Assembly (NCBI RefSeq): GCF_003112515.1
Contig: NZ_BEVZ01000013.1
Location: 1 to 64,000 of the forward strand
Origin: Streptomyces fragilis
Lineage (GTDB): Bacteria > Actinomycetota > Actinomycetes > Streptomycetales > Streptomycetaceae
Direction of reading: 5' to 3'
DNA length: 64,000 nucleotides
Under the pieces are notes generated by a model that was not told where the DNA came from, ran no database searches, and saw only the letters and a list, made by a program, of their open reading frames with translations. The position numbers and the translations under genes were made by a program. This document shows positions 16,334 to 25,452 of this stretch, one piece after another (within the stretch, counting starts at the first letter, position 1; each line of letters opens with the position of its first letter).

Positions 16334-18295
16334 TCACCCCACCAGATCGGGCGCGCGCAGCATCTCGGGCGGGACGCCCCACGCGTCGACGAGGTCGACC
16401 GCGAGCGGCCGGACCTTGCGGCACAGGGCGTTCACCTCCCGGCTGATGGCCTTGGACCGCTGGACCGTCAGCCGGCCGTGCTCCATGAACCAGGCCCGGT
16501 CCCCCTCTATCGTCGACAGGGCGAACAGGTCGCACAGCAGGTTCAGCGCGGTCTTGTTGCCGCCCTCCGGCAGCGCCTTGACCTTGTCGACGAACGCCTC
16601 CAGCACCAGCCGCTCGACGTGCGCGCGGGCGACGGCGATGACGTGGTCCTGCACCCGCGAGAAGACGACGCCGGCGTTGCGCTTCTGGGCGATCCCCCGC
16701 TTCAGCCGGCGGGCCAGGCCCGCGAGCATGTGTTCCTCGCGGAAGCGGAGCATGGCGAGCTGGTACTCCGGGTCCAGCAGGCCGGCCTCCCGGTCCCAGT
16801 CGTCGCCCCCGGGCACCAGGTCGCGGACCCGTTCGAGCAGCTTGTGGGCCGACGTCTTCTCGATCACCGTCTCCACCGCGAAACCGGCCACGTAGCGGAC
16901 CATGCCGAGCTGGTCCAGGTCCTCGAACTCGCTGGCGTAGTGGGTGAGCAGGCCCTTGGCCACCAGCTGCAGCAGGACGTGGTTGTCGCCCTCGAAGGTG
17001 GTGAAGATGTCGCTGTCGGCCTTCAGGGCGGCGAACCGGTTGACCGAGAGGTACCCGGCGCCGCCGCACGCCTCGCGGCACTCCTGGACGACCCGGGTGG
17101 CGTGCCAGGTGCCGAGCGCCTTGGTGCCGGCGGCCCGCGCCTCCAGCAGGCGCCGCGCCTGCGGGTCGTCCTCGATGCCGGAGAACACGTCGTGCAGCTG
17201 CTTCCGCAGGACGTCCTGCGCGAAGTGCAGCGCGTACGTCCGCGCGACCAGCGGCAGCAGACGACGCTGGTGCAGCCCGTAGTCGAGGAGCAGCTGCTCC
17301 TGCGTGTCCGACTCCGCCTCGAACTGCCGCCGCCGTACGGAGTACTTGACGGCGATCGCGAGGGCGACCTTGGCCACGTTGATCCCCGCGCCGGCGACGC
17401 TGACCCGGCCCTGCACGAGGGTGCCGAGCATGGTGAAGAAGCGCCGGTGGGGGTTCTCGATCGAGCTCTCGTAGACACCCTCGGGCGTGACGTCGGCGAA
17501 CCGGTTGAGCAGCGCCTCACGCGGCACCCGGACGCCGTCGAACCTGATGCGGCCGTTGTCCACGCCGTTGAGGCCCATCTTGCGGCCGTCGTCCTCGATG
17601 GAGACGCCGGGCGCGGGCTCGCCGCCGACCCGGATCGGCACGACGAACGCGTGCACGCCCTCGAACCGGCCGCCGACCTCGAGCTGGGCGAAGACGACCG
17701 CCAGTTCGCCGTGGCGGGCCGCGTTGCCGATGTAGTCCTTGCGCGCCTCGTCACCGGGGGTGGTGATGACGAACTCCTCGGCGTCCGGGTCGTACCTGGC
17801 GACGGTGCCGAGTGCCTGGACGTTGGATCCGTGCCCCGTCTCCGTCATCGCGAAGCAGCCCATCAGCCGCCCGCTGACGAGGTCGGGCAGGTACCTCTCG
17901 TGGTGCCGCTCGGTGCCCAGGTGCAGGATCGCACCACCGAACAGCCCGAACTGCACGCCGACCTTCACCAGCACGGACAGGTCGCCGAAGGCGAGCGTCT
18001 CGAACGCCGCGATGGAGGCGCCGACGTCGCCGCCTCCGCCGTACTCGCGGGGGAAGCCCATGCCGGTCTGGCCGGTGGCGGCCATCTCGACCACCAGCTC
18101 GCGCACGCGCTCACGGAAGGCGTCGACGCCGAGTGCGTCGGCCTCCTCCAGGACAGAGGCGTACCTCACCAGGTTGGTGCGGACGAGGTCGCGGATCTCG
18201 GAGTACCCGCCGTCGAGCACCTCGGTCAGTGCCGGGACGTCGATCTCGGGCTGCGTCCAACCGCTCTCGGATGTCTGGGTCGCGTCGGTGGCCAT
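16334..18295 (-). CDS. Acyl-CoA oxidase/dehydrogenase-family flavoenzyme
   Basis: 653 residues, longer than ordinary acyl-CoA dehydrogenases (about 390) and near the size of peroxisomal-type acyl-CoA oxidases. The middle domain has CFAMTETGHGSNVQALGTVA (the oxidase-type FAD/substrate loop), and GRVSVAGAGINVAKVALAIA follows. The C-terminal half carries ECREACGGAGYLSVNR and DIFTTFEGDNHVLLQLVAKG, which include the catalytic glutamate region of acyl-CoA oxidases. The reaction is the first, trans-2-enoyl-forming step of fatty-acid beta-oxidation, with electrons to oxygen or to ETF. The gene stands alone; both neighbours are unrelated. Confidence 0.88.
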   Translation of the reverse strand: MATDATQTSESGWTQPEIDVPALTEVLDGGYSEIRDLVRTNLVRYASVLEEADALGVDAFRERVRELVVEMAATGQTGMGFPREYGGGGDVGASIAAFETLAFGDLSVLVKVGVQFGLFGGAILHLGTERHHERYLPDLVSGRLMGCFAMTETGHGSNVQALGTVARYDPDAEEFVITTPGDEARKDYIGNAARHGELAVVFAQLEVGGRFEGVHAFVVPIRVGGEPAPGVSIEDDGRKMGLNGVDNGRIRFDGVRVPREALLNRFADVTPEGVYESSIENPHRRFFTMLGTLVQGRVSVAGAGINVAKVALAIAVKYSVRRRQFEAESDTQEQLLLDYGLHQRRLLPLVARTYALHFAQDVLRKQLHDVFSGIEDDPQARRLLEARAAGTKALGTWHATRVVQECREACGGAGYLSVNRFAALKADSDIFTTFEGDNHVLLQLVAKGLLTHYASEFEDLDQLGMVRYVAGFAVETVIEKTSAHKLLERVRDLVPGGDDWDREAGLLDPEYQLAMLRFREEHMLAGLARRLKRGIAQKRNAGVVFSRVQDHVIAVARAHVERLVLEAFVDKVKALPEGGNKTALNLLCDLFALSTIEGDRAWFMEHGRLTVQRSKAISREVNALCRKVRPLAVDLVDAWGVPPEMLRAPDLVG

Positions 18296-18498
18296 GCCCC
18301 TTCGCTACCCCGGTCCGGGCTGGTCAAGCGGTCGGCCATGGCACTTGGGGCCGTTCGGAGGACGTCCGGCCGGTCCCGTTCCGTGGCCGAGAACCCATCC
18401 GTGCCGCGAACCGTCCCCTCCGGTGGTGCGTCCTGACTCACGGCGCCGGGACGTGGGGCATCCGGCGCCCGGAACGACACCGTGGGAAGGTACTGGGC

Positions 18499-18933
18499 AT
18501 GGGTGAGAACTTGTCCGACGGCGTGGACACGGCGCGCTCCCTCGAGGAGCTGGAAGGCGACCGCTGGCCGGATCCGCCGTCAGGCTCCACCTCTCTGGTC
18601 CACGCCGTGCACACCTTGCGGAAGCGGCCCTTGCGCGCGCTGTCGACGGAGGACATGGGCCGCCTGATCGCCCAGGGCGTCGGGCTGCGCCATCTCCTGC
18701 CGCGGGCCCTGGACCACCTTCGCGCGATGGCTCCCCGTGAGCCGGGGCAGCTCTGGCTCGACGACGACCTCCTGTTCGCTGTCCTCACGCGCGGGGGCGA
18801 GCTGTGGCAGGACGAGCCGGAGTGGGCCCGCCACCTCGACGAGACCCTCCGCCTGCTCCCGGAGCCGGTTCCGTCCCTGCGGCGGGAGGTGGACGCGTTC
18901 CGCTCCGCGGTCGCAGGCCTGCTTGGACGGTGA
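18499..18933 (+). CDS. CdiI-like contact-dependent inhibition immunity protein (copy 1)
   Basis: A 144-residue cytoplasmic protein beginning at ATG 18499. The hallmark opening SLEELEGDRWPDPPSGSTSL and the VHTLRKRPLRALSTEDMGRL segment with HLLPRALDHL match the family annotated as contact-dependent growth inhibition system immunity protein. The second copy at 24885 shares most of these residues. The pair brackets the SseB-like, helical and Rhs genes. An immunity protein neutralises the toxin tip of its own Rhs/CDI effector in the producer's cytoplasm. Which tip this copy protects against is not known; it may be a spare immunity gene for a toxin no longer present. Confidence 0.8.
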   Translation: MGENLSDGVDTARSLEELEGDRWPDPPSGSTSLVHAVHTLRKRPLRALSTEDMGRLIAQGVGLRHLLPRALDHLRAMAPREPGQLWLDDDLLFAVLTRGGELWQDEPEWARHLDETLRLLPEPVPSLRREVDAFRSAVAGLLGR

Positions 18934-19085
18934 CGTCCGCGGGCACGACCGGACCGTCCACCTGGAAGGGCGCGTGCGTAATCTCCCCGTCAGCGACATG
19001 GCTCACAACCACGAACCGTCTCTCCCGAACGTGCGTCCTGTTCTACGGTGCAGGAAGTGACCCAGGACGCGGGAGGGCAAGGACC

Positions 19086-19505
19086 GTGGAGCAGGCGAGG
19101 ACGGCGCTCGCCGAGCGCATCGCGGAGCGCAGAGCGGGAGTCGGGGATCCGCGGGCGTTGGTCGGTGAGATGCGGCGGTCGGTTCTTCTCGTGCCGTCCG
19201 ACGGCGGTGGCGGCCTGTGGTCCGCACACTCAGGTGGCGTTCGGTGGATCTGCGCGTTCACCGACGAGGAGGCGCTGGCCCGGTTCGGGCGGGAACGCGG
19301 GTTGGGTGAGCGCCCGTTGGAGTATGCGGCGTTGCTGGGTGCGCGGATCGTGGATGAGATCGTGCCGTCTCTGGGTGAGCCGGCAGGTCTCGCGGTGGAC
19401 ATCGCGACGGAGGACGGGTCGATGTTCTTCCCGCCGGTGACCGGGATCGTCCCGGACGCTGCTGCGGTGGACGTCGAGGTGGAGGAGGCCGGTCGTGGGC
19501 GGTGA
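19086..19505 (+). CDS. SseB-like protein of the Rhs toxin locus
   Basis: 139 residues from GTG 19086, with an AAGGA ribosome site. The central part (RRSVLLVPSDGGGGLWSAHS, GVRWICAFTDEEALARFGRE, LLGARIVDEIVPSLGEPAGL) has the layout of the SseB N-terminal domain, often found beside type VII/ESX-like and polymorphic-toxin genes in actinomycetes. It overlaps the following helical gene by 11 bases, so it belongs to the same operon as the Rhs protein. It may act as a chaperone or an accessory protein in toxin secretion; that is inference from position. No signal peptide is present. Confidence 0.65.
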   Translation: MEQARTALAERIAERRAGVGDPRALVGEMRRSVLLVPSDGGGGLWSAHSGGVRWICAFTDEEALARFGRERGLGERPLEYAALLGARIVDEIVPSLGEPAGLAVDIATEDGSMFFPPVTGIVPDAAAVDVEVEEAGRGR

Positions 19506-20151
19506 CGGGATGGACCTCAACTTCGACAAGGCGTCGGTGGCCAAGTTCACGCAGGGTGTGGGCGCGACCATCGACCAGCTCGGGGATCTGGGCGGGGCCA
19601 CCGGTTCGGTGATGGGCAAGGGCTTCTCCTCGCTGGCGATGACCGGCATGGAGGCGGGTCATCACGGCCTGTCCGTCGACTTCGAGGACTTCTGCGAGCG
19701 GTGGGAGTGGGGCGTGCGGGCCCTGGTGAGCGATGCGAGCGCGATCGCCAACCGCCTCGGCCTGGCCGCCGGCACCCAGTGGGAGCACGACCAGTACGTC
19801 GAGGGCACCCTCAAGGTGGGCGTGAACGCGCTGGCGGGCGGCAACCCGCACGCCAGTGAGGAGGAGATCGCCCAGCAGGACTGGGGCGAGGTCTTCAAGC
19901 CCGACTACCTGGACCCGGACTGGAGCCCTGAATCGTTCCAGCAGGCGGGCGAGGACATCGAGCAGACCTGGAAGGACACCGGTCGCACGGTGATGACCGA
20001 GGGTCAGGGCGGGCGTCAGGCGGACATGCTCAACCAGGCGCTCGGCATCAGCGACGACCAGTGGAACCAGGCTCTGGACGACACGTTCGGGCCGTCGCCG
20101 GAGGAACGCGCCCAGCAGCAGCAACAGAGCGGTGAGCACGGGGGGAACTGA
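19495..20151 (+). CDS. Helical type VII secretion-associated protein upstream of Rhs toxin
   Basis: 218 residues starting at GTG 19495, which has GGAGGAGG eight bases upstream; ATG 19510 is an inner alternative. The first 110 residues are helical (NFDKASVAKFTQGVGATIDQ, FEDFCERWEWGVRALVSDAS), like WXG100/ESX-associated small proteins that pair with LXG or WXG-headed toxins. The C-terminus is acidic and Gln-rich (EERAQQQQQSGEHGG). The stop lies two bases before the Rhs start, so tight coupling is likely. By position it is probably a partner or targeting factor for the Rhs protein; the fold and family remain unproven. Confidence 0.6.
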   Translation: MGGDGMDLNFDKASVAKFTQGVGATIDQLGDLGGATGSVMGKGFSSLAMTGMEAGHHGLSVDFEDFCERWEWGVRALVSDASAIANRLGLAAGTQWEHDQYVEGTLKVGVNALAGGNPHASEEEIAQQDWGEVFKPDYLDPDWSPESFQQAGEDIEQTWKDTGRTVMTEGQGGRQADMLNQALGISDDQWNQALDDTFGPSPEERAQQQQQSGEHGGN

Positions 20152-20153
20152 GC

Positions 20154-23100
20154 ATGGGTATCGGCGACATCATCAGCGACATCACGCCGGACTCGGTCGA
20201 GGACGTCGTCGAGGACGGCGTCGAGTGGGTCGGCAACAAGGTCGAGGACGCGGGGAACTGGACCGCCGACCGGCTCGACGACGTCGGCTGGGAGTCCGGC
20301 GCGGACTGGGTGCGTGAGCAGTCGCGTTCGGTGGCCAACCGGATGGGCGCCGAGGTCGACGAGATGGACCTCGGACAGACCGAGGACAAGACCAAGCTCA
20401 TCTACGGCAGCGCCGACAAGATCCGCTCCACCGCCGAGAAACTCCGCGGCTTCCAGACCGCGTTCGACAACGCCGGTGAGGGCCTGCGCGGCCTGGACTC
20501 CTCCAAGCTGAAGGGCGAGGCCGCCGAGGCGCTGCGCAAGGCGGTGAGCACGCAGCCGCCGAAGTGGTTCACCGGCGCGGACGCCTGCGAGAAGGCCGCC
20601 GCCGCGCTCGAGGCGTTCGCCGGCACCGTCACCTGGGCCCAGGGGCAGGCGCAGACGGCGATCGACAAATGGAAGGAAGGCGTCAAAGCCTCCGAAGAAG
20701 CGGCGGACGCGCACCGCAAGAAGATCGACGACTTCAACGCGGCCGTCGACCGTCACAACGCCGACCCGGAGAAGTATCCGGCCGGCGGCCTGCCGCCGCG
20801 CCCGTCGCCGACGTTCACGGATCCGGGCAAGAAGCTGATGCAGGACGCGCAGGACATCCTCGCCGACGCCCGCAAACAGCGGAACACCGCCGCCGAGACA
20901 GCGCGTTCGGCGGTGCGCGCGGCCCGGGACACCGCGCCGGAGAAGCCGTCCTACGCGGAGCAGGCGCTCAGTGGTCTGCAGGAGATGCAGATCATGGGCG
21001 ACCACGTCGGCGGCGGCATCATCAAGGGCACCGCCGGGCTGGTGAACTTCGTGCGCGGCATCAACCCGCTCGACCCGTACAACATCACCCACCCGGCCGA
21101 GTACACGACCAACCTCAACAACCTCGCCGCAGGCCTGGTCCTGGCCGCCAACGACCCCGTCGGCACCGGCAAGCAGATGATCAGCGACTTCATGAAAGAC
21201 CCCGCGGAGGGCTTCGGCCGGCTCATACCCGACCTGGCGCTCACCGCGGCGACCGGCGGCGCGGGCGCCGGAGTCAAGGGCGCCCGGCTCGCCGCGGACG
21301 CGGCGAAGGCCGCCCGGCTGCGCAAGCTGCTCGACGATGCCCCCGACGGCACCCACAACCGCCCCGACCACGCACGCACCACCGACGGCACCGACCCCGT
21401 CGACCTCGCCTCGGGCCGGATGTTCCTCCCGCAGACCGACGTCGAACTCCCCGGCATCCTGCCCCTGGTCTTCACCCGCCGCACCGAGTCCGGCAACGCC
21501 ACCGGCCGCTTCCTCGGCCCCTCCTGGACCTCCACCGTCGACGAACACCTGCAGATCGACGCGATCGGCGTCGTCCACGTCACTGCCGACGGCCTGCTGA
21601 TCACCTACCCGCACCCGATCCCCGGCTCCCCCACCCGCCCGGAGTCGGGCACCGCCCGCACCCTGCTGGAACGTCACGGCGACGGCGACTACACGCTCAC
21701 CGACCCCGACACCGGCCTGGTCCGCCGCTTCACCGCCCCGCACGATGCCGAGCCCGGCGAGGACGGCACCGCCTGGCTTGCGTCCCTCACCGACCGCAAC
21801 GGCCACACCGTCACCGTCGACCGCACCGACGACGGCCTTCCCCTCGGCCTCGTCCACTCCGGCGGTTACCACATCAAGCTCGCCCTGGCGGACGGCCGCA
21901 TCACCGCCCTCACCCTCGCCGGTGCCGGAGAGGGCGGCGCCGACCTACCGCTGATGTCCTACGGCTACGACCAGGACGGCAATCTCACCGCCGTCACCAA
22001 GCCCTCCGGCGCCACCACCACCTTCCTCTACGACGACCGCCGCCGGGTGACCGCCTGGATCGACTCCAACAACAGCCGCTACGACTACACCTACGACGAC
22101 CAGGACCGCGTCGTCTCGGCGGGCGGTGAAGCGGGCCACTTCCGGCTGAGTCTGGCCTACTCCCAGCCCGATCCGGACACCGGTGACCGCACCACCACTC
22201 TGACCACCGCGGAGGGTCACGCGACCCGCCACCTGATCGACAGCCGCTGCCAGGTCGTCGCGACCACCGACCCGCTGGGCCGTACGACCCGCTACGTCCG
22301 CGACGGGCAGGGCAGCCTGCGGACGCTCACCGACCCGCTGGGCCGCACCACCGCCTACACCCACGACGAGCAGGGGCGCACGACGGGTGTCCTTTATCCG
22401 GACGGTTCGGAAGTGCGGCTGGTGCTCGACCGGTCGGGGATGCCCACGGAGGTGCGCGGCCCGGACGGCGCCCACTGGCTTCAGACGTACGACGCCCGGG
22501 GCAACCTGCTCGAGGTCGCCGACCCGGCGGGTTACACGGTGCGCTACGAGTACGACGCGCAGGGCCGGCCCACGACACTGACGGACGAACTCGGCGCCGT
22601 GACCGAGGTGAGGTGCAACGACGCGGGGCTACCCGTCCAGGTGACCGACCCCATGGGTGCCCGCACGGTGATGGAACGGGACGCCATGGGGCGCGTGGTG
22701 CGCATCACCGATCCGGTGGGCGCCGTCACCCTGCTGGAATGGACGCCGAACGGCGAACTGGCGCGTCGCGTGGCACCGGACGGCTCCGTGGAGTCCTGGA
22801 CCTACGACGGCGAGGGCAACCGGCTCACGCACACCGACCAGGTGGGAGCGGTGACCCGCTTCGAGTACACGCACTTCGACCTGCTCGCTGCCCGCACCCA
22901 CCCGGACGGCACGCGTCACGAGTTCACCCACGACGGCATCCTGCGCCTCGTCCAGGTCGCCGACCCCATGGGGCGGCGTTGGACGTACGAGTACGACGCG
23001 GCGGGAAGACTCGTCTCCGAGACGGACTTCGACGGTCGCACCGTCACGCGTCGCCACGATGCGGCAGGGCAACTCATCGCCCGTACGGACGCGCTCGGCA

Positions 23101-24863
23101 ACACCGTCGAGTACTCCTACGACGTGATGGGGCAGATGAGCGCCAAAACCGTCTCGGGACGGGTCACTCGGTACGAGTACGACCGGGCCGGCCGACTGAT
23201 CCGCGCCGCCGCTCCCGACAGCGAACTGATACGCCGTTACGACCGTCGTGGACTGCTGAGGACCGAGGTGGTGGACGGACGTGCCGTCGACCACAGCTAC
23301 GACGCAGCGGGCCGGCGGACCCGACGTGTCACACCCTCCGGGCAGGTGACCACGTACCGCTATGACGCAGCGGGGCGGCCGGTGCGGCTGACCGCGGGCG
23401 CCCACGACATCGCCTTCAGCCACGACCTGGCGGGGCGTGAGGTCGAGCGTGCCTTCGGTGCGGCCCTGACGGTCAGCTCCGTCTGGGACGAGGTCGGCAG
23501 GCTGCGCGGCCAGCACGTCACCGTCTCCGGGCGCATCCTCAACAGCCGGGCCTACTCCTACCGCCCCGACGGGCATCTCACGGCGGTGCACGACCGATTG
23601 GCAGGTGCTCGCACCTTCGATCTCGATGTCGCCGGCCGTGTGACGCGAGTGAGTGCGGAGGGCTGGGACGAGAAGTACGCCTACGACGAGGCCGGCAATC
23701 AGGCGGCTGCCTCCTGGCCGGCCTCCCATCCCGGCCAGGAGGCCACCGGCCCGCGTGAGTACACGGGCACCCGCATCACCCGGGCCGGGTCGGTCCATTA
23801 CGAGCACGACGGCCTCGGACGTGTCACGCTACGTCGTCGGACCCGCCTGTCCCGCAAACCCGACAACTGGCGCTACGTCTGGGATGCCGAGAACCGGCTC
23901 ACGTCGCTGACGACGCCGGACGGCAGCCGCTGGCGTTACACCTACGATCCTCTGGGTCGCCGCACCGCCAAGCAACTCCTGGCGTCCGACGGTGAGTCCG
24001 TGGTGGAGCAGATCACTTTCGTCTGGGACGGCCTGACGCTGTGCGAGCAGCAGGCCACCTCTCCGCAACTGCCGCATCCTGTCGTCCTGACGTGGGACCA
24101 CCACGGCAGTCAGCCCGTCGCCCAGACGGAGCGCAGGGTGGCCGCCGGTTCGCAGCGTGAGATCGACAGGCGCTTCTTCGCGATGGTCACCGACATCGTC
24201 GGCGCCCCCAGCGAGCTGGTGGACGAACAGGGGCGGATCGCTTGGCGCACCCGCAGCAGCCTGTGGGGTACCACCGCCTGGTCGGCGAACGGCTCCACCT
24301 ACACGCCGCTCCGGTTCCCGGGCCAGTACTTCGATCCGGAGTCGGGGCTGCACTACAACCTCTTCCGGTACTACGAACCGGAGGTGGGTCGCTATCTCAC
24401 CCCCGACCCCCTGGGGCTCGGTCCGGGACCCAATCCCCTGACTTATGTGAAGAATCCTCTTCGCTGGATCGACCCGCTGGGCCTGTCTCCGCTGTCCTGT
24501 CGCGAGCTGGGCCTGAGCGAGAGTGCCCAGCGAGCGATCGAAAAGTTCGAGAACATTCGACGTGACCCGGTCGGATCCATCAACTCGCAGCCCAACCACA
24601 ATCACTACGACGCGGCGAGAAGGGAGGCCAACGGGGAGGTCGTTGCGAGAAAGGCAGATGGAACCCCGTTCGACCACATCCAGGACCTGACGCAGGCGCG
24701 CAACGGTCTTGATAACATCCGGCGGGCGCTTGAGCGTGAAATGGAAAATCCCGCCGAGTCGATGACCGAGCGAGGTCTGGACGTGCTGATCGACAAGCGC
24801 AAACAAGTGATCACCGAGTTGGATCGGCTCAACGGCTTCCTGCATTCCATCGGGCATCGTTGA
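20154..24863 (+). CDS. Rhs/YD-repeat polymorphic toxin with type VII-like N-terminus and Ntox28-like tip
   Basis: 1569 residues. Residues 1-250 are helical and WXG/LXG-like, with no Sec signal, suggesting type VII-like export. A linker (GLQEMQIMGDHVGGGIIKGT onward) follows. From about residue 415 a DUF6531 opening appears (DPVDLASGRMFLPQTDVELP), then about 20 YD repeats up to roughly residue 1370 (YEYDAQGRPTTLTDELG, RYEYDRAGRLIRAA). The RHS core end is clear: HYNLFRYYEPEVGRYLTPDP and RWIDPLGLSP. After about residue 1443 a unique tip of some 125 residues carries FDHIQDLTQARNGLDNIRRA, resembling polymorphic toxin type 28 (Ntox28). The tip is less G+C-rich than the core. The shell folds around the toxic tip, which enters rival cells. 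The CdiI-like gene 21 bases downstream is the likely immunity gene. Confidence 0.9.
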   Translation: MGIGDIISDITPDSVEDVVEDGVEWVGNKVEDAGNWTADRLDDVGWESGADWVREQSRSVANRMGAEVDEMDLGQTEDKTKLIYGSADKIRSTAEKLRGFQTAFDNAGEGLRGLDSSKLKGEAAEALRKAVSTQPPKWFTGADACEKAAAALEAFAGTVTWAQGQAQTAIDKWKEGVKASEEAADAHRKKIDDFNAAVDRHNADPEKYPAGGLPPRPSPTFTDPGKKLMQDAQDILADARKQRNTAAETARSAVRAARDTAPEKPSYAEQALSGLQEMQIMGDHVGGGIIKGTAGLVNFVRGINPLDPYNITHPAEYTTNLNNLAAGLVLAANDPVGTGKQMISDFMKDPAEGFGRLIPDLALTAATGGAGAGVKGARLAADAAKAARLRKLLDDAPDGTHNRPDHARTTDGTDPVDLASGRMFLPQTDVELPGILPLVFTRRTESGNATGRFLGPSWTSTVDEHLQIDAIGVVHVTADGLLITYPHPIPGSPTRPESGTARTLLERHGDGDYTLTDPDTGLVRRFTAPHDAEPGEDGTAWLASLTDRNGHTVTVDRTDDGLPLGLVHSGGYHIKLALADGRITALTLAGAGEGGADLPLMSYGYDQDGNLTAVTKPSGATTTFLYDDRRRVTAWIDSNNSRYDYTYDDQDRVVSAGGEAGHFRLSLAYSQPDPDTGDRTTTLTTAEGHATRHLIDSRCQVVATTDPLGRTTRYVRDGQGSLRTLTDPLGRTTAYTHDEQGRTTGVLYPDGSEVRLVLDRSGMPTEVRGPDGAHWLQTYDARGNLLEVADPAGYTVRYEYDAQGRPTTLTDELGAVTEVRCNDAGLPVQVTDPMGARTVMERDAMGRVVRITDPVGAVTLLEWTPNGELARRVAPDGSVESWTYDGEGNRLTHTDQVGAVTRFEYTHFDLLAARTHPDGTRHEFTHDGILRLVQVADPMGRRWTYEYDAAGRLVSETDFDGRTVTRRHDAAGQLIARTDALGNTVEYSYDVMGQMSAKTVSGRVTRYEYDRAGRLIRAAAPDSELIRRYDRRGLLRTEVVDGRAVDHSYDAAGRRTRRVTPSGQVTTYRYDAAGRPVRLTAGAHDIAFSHDLAGREVERAFGAALTVSSVWDEVGRLRGQHVTVSGRILNSRAYSYRPDGHLTAVHDRLAGARTFDLDVAGRVTRVSAEGWDEKYAYDEAGNQAAASWPASHPGQEATGPREYTGTRITRAGSVHYEHDGLGRVTLRRRTRLSRKPDNWRYVWDAENRLTSLTTPDGSRWRYTYDPLGRRTAKQLLASDGESVVEQITFVWDGLTLCEQQATSPQLPHPVVLTWDHHGSQPVAQTERRVAAGSQREIDRRFFAMVTDIVGAPSELVDEQGRIAWRTRSSLWGTTAWSANGSTYTPLRFPGQYFDPESGLHYNLFRYYEPEVGRYLTPDPLGLGPGPNPLTYVKNPLRWIDPLGLSPLSCRELGLSESAQRAIEKFENIRRDPVGSINSQPNHNHYDAARREANGEVVARKADGTPFDHIQDLTQARNGLDNIRRALEREMENPAESMTERGLDVLIDKRKQVITELDRLNGFLHSIGHR

Positions 24864-24884
24864 GCGTCCCGAAGGGCTGGGGAG

Positions 24885-25304
24885 ATGTTGTCCGACACCG
24901 TGGACAAGGCGCGCTCGATCGAAGAACTGGAGGGCGTCCGCTGGCCGGATCCGCCCTCGGACAGCACCTCTCTCGTTCGTTCGGTGCACACGTTGCGGAA
25001 GAGGCCCTTGGGCGCACTGTCCACGGAGGACATGGGCCGGCTGATCGGGCAGGACGTCGGGCTTCGCTGGCTGCTGCCGCTGGCCCTGGACCACCTTCGT
25101 ACGGCCGCGGCCCAGGACGCGGACGTCGTCTGGCTCGACGACGACCTGCTGACCGCGGTCGTCACCCGCAAGGCCGAGGTGTGGCGGGACCGGCCGGAGC
25201 TGGCCCGCCACCTCGACGAGACCATCCGCATCCTGCCGGAGCTGTCTCCGTACCTGCGGCCGGACGTGGAGGCGTTCCGCTCCGCGGCCACGGGTCTGCT
25301 TTGA
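24885..25304 (+). CDS. CdiI-like immunity protein, probable partner of the Rhs toxin (copy 2)
   Basis: 139 residues from ATG 24885, with AAGGG eight bases upstream. It starts 21 bases after the Rhs stop, the classical toxin-immunity order. It shares the SIEELEGVRWPDPPSDSTSL opening and the LSTEDMGRLIGQDVGLRWLL core with copy 1 at 18499, and the pair clearly arose by duplication. It should bind and neutralise the adjacent Ntox28-like tip; this assignment rests on position only. The surface residues that differ between copies (for example VWLDDDLLTAVVTRKAEVWR here) are candidates for toxin specificity. Confidence 0.82.
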   Translation: MLSDTVDKARSIEELEGVRWPDPPSDSTSLVRSVHTLRKRPLGALSTEDMGRLIGQDVGLRWLLPLALDHLRTAAAQDADVVWLDDDLLTAVVTRKAEVWRDRPELARHLDETIRILPELSPYLRPDVEAFRSAATGLL

Positions 25305-25452
25305 GACCCGGTGACCGTCGAGGTGTTCACCAAAGGCGCAGCCAGTCCTGTCGGTGGACGGCGCCTGCGCCACGCCCGTGATGCGGGCGTGGCGGAACCG
25401 GCCGGATCATGAGCCTGACGGAGCGTGTGCAATCGCTGAGGTGACGACCTGG

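Noticed and set aside
15482..18436. A 984-codon rightward open frame over the M23 and acyl-CoA oxidase genes
   Set aside because: The product has no protein-like domains, and both genes on the other strand have full families and motifs.
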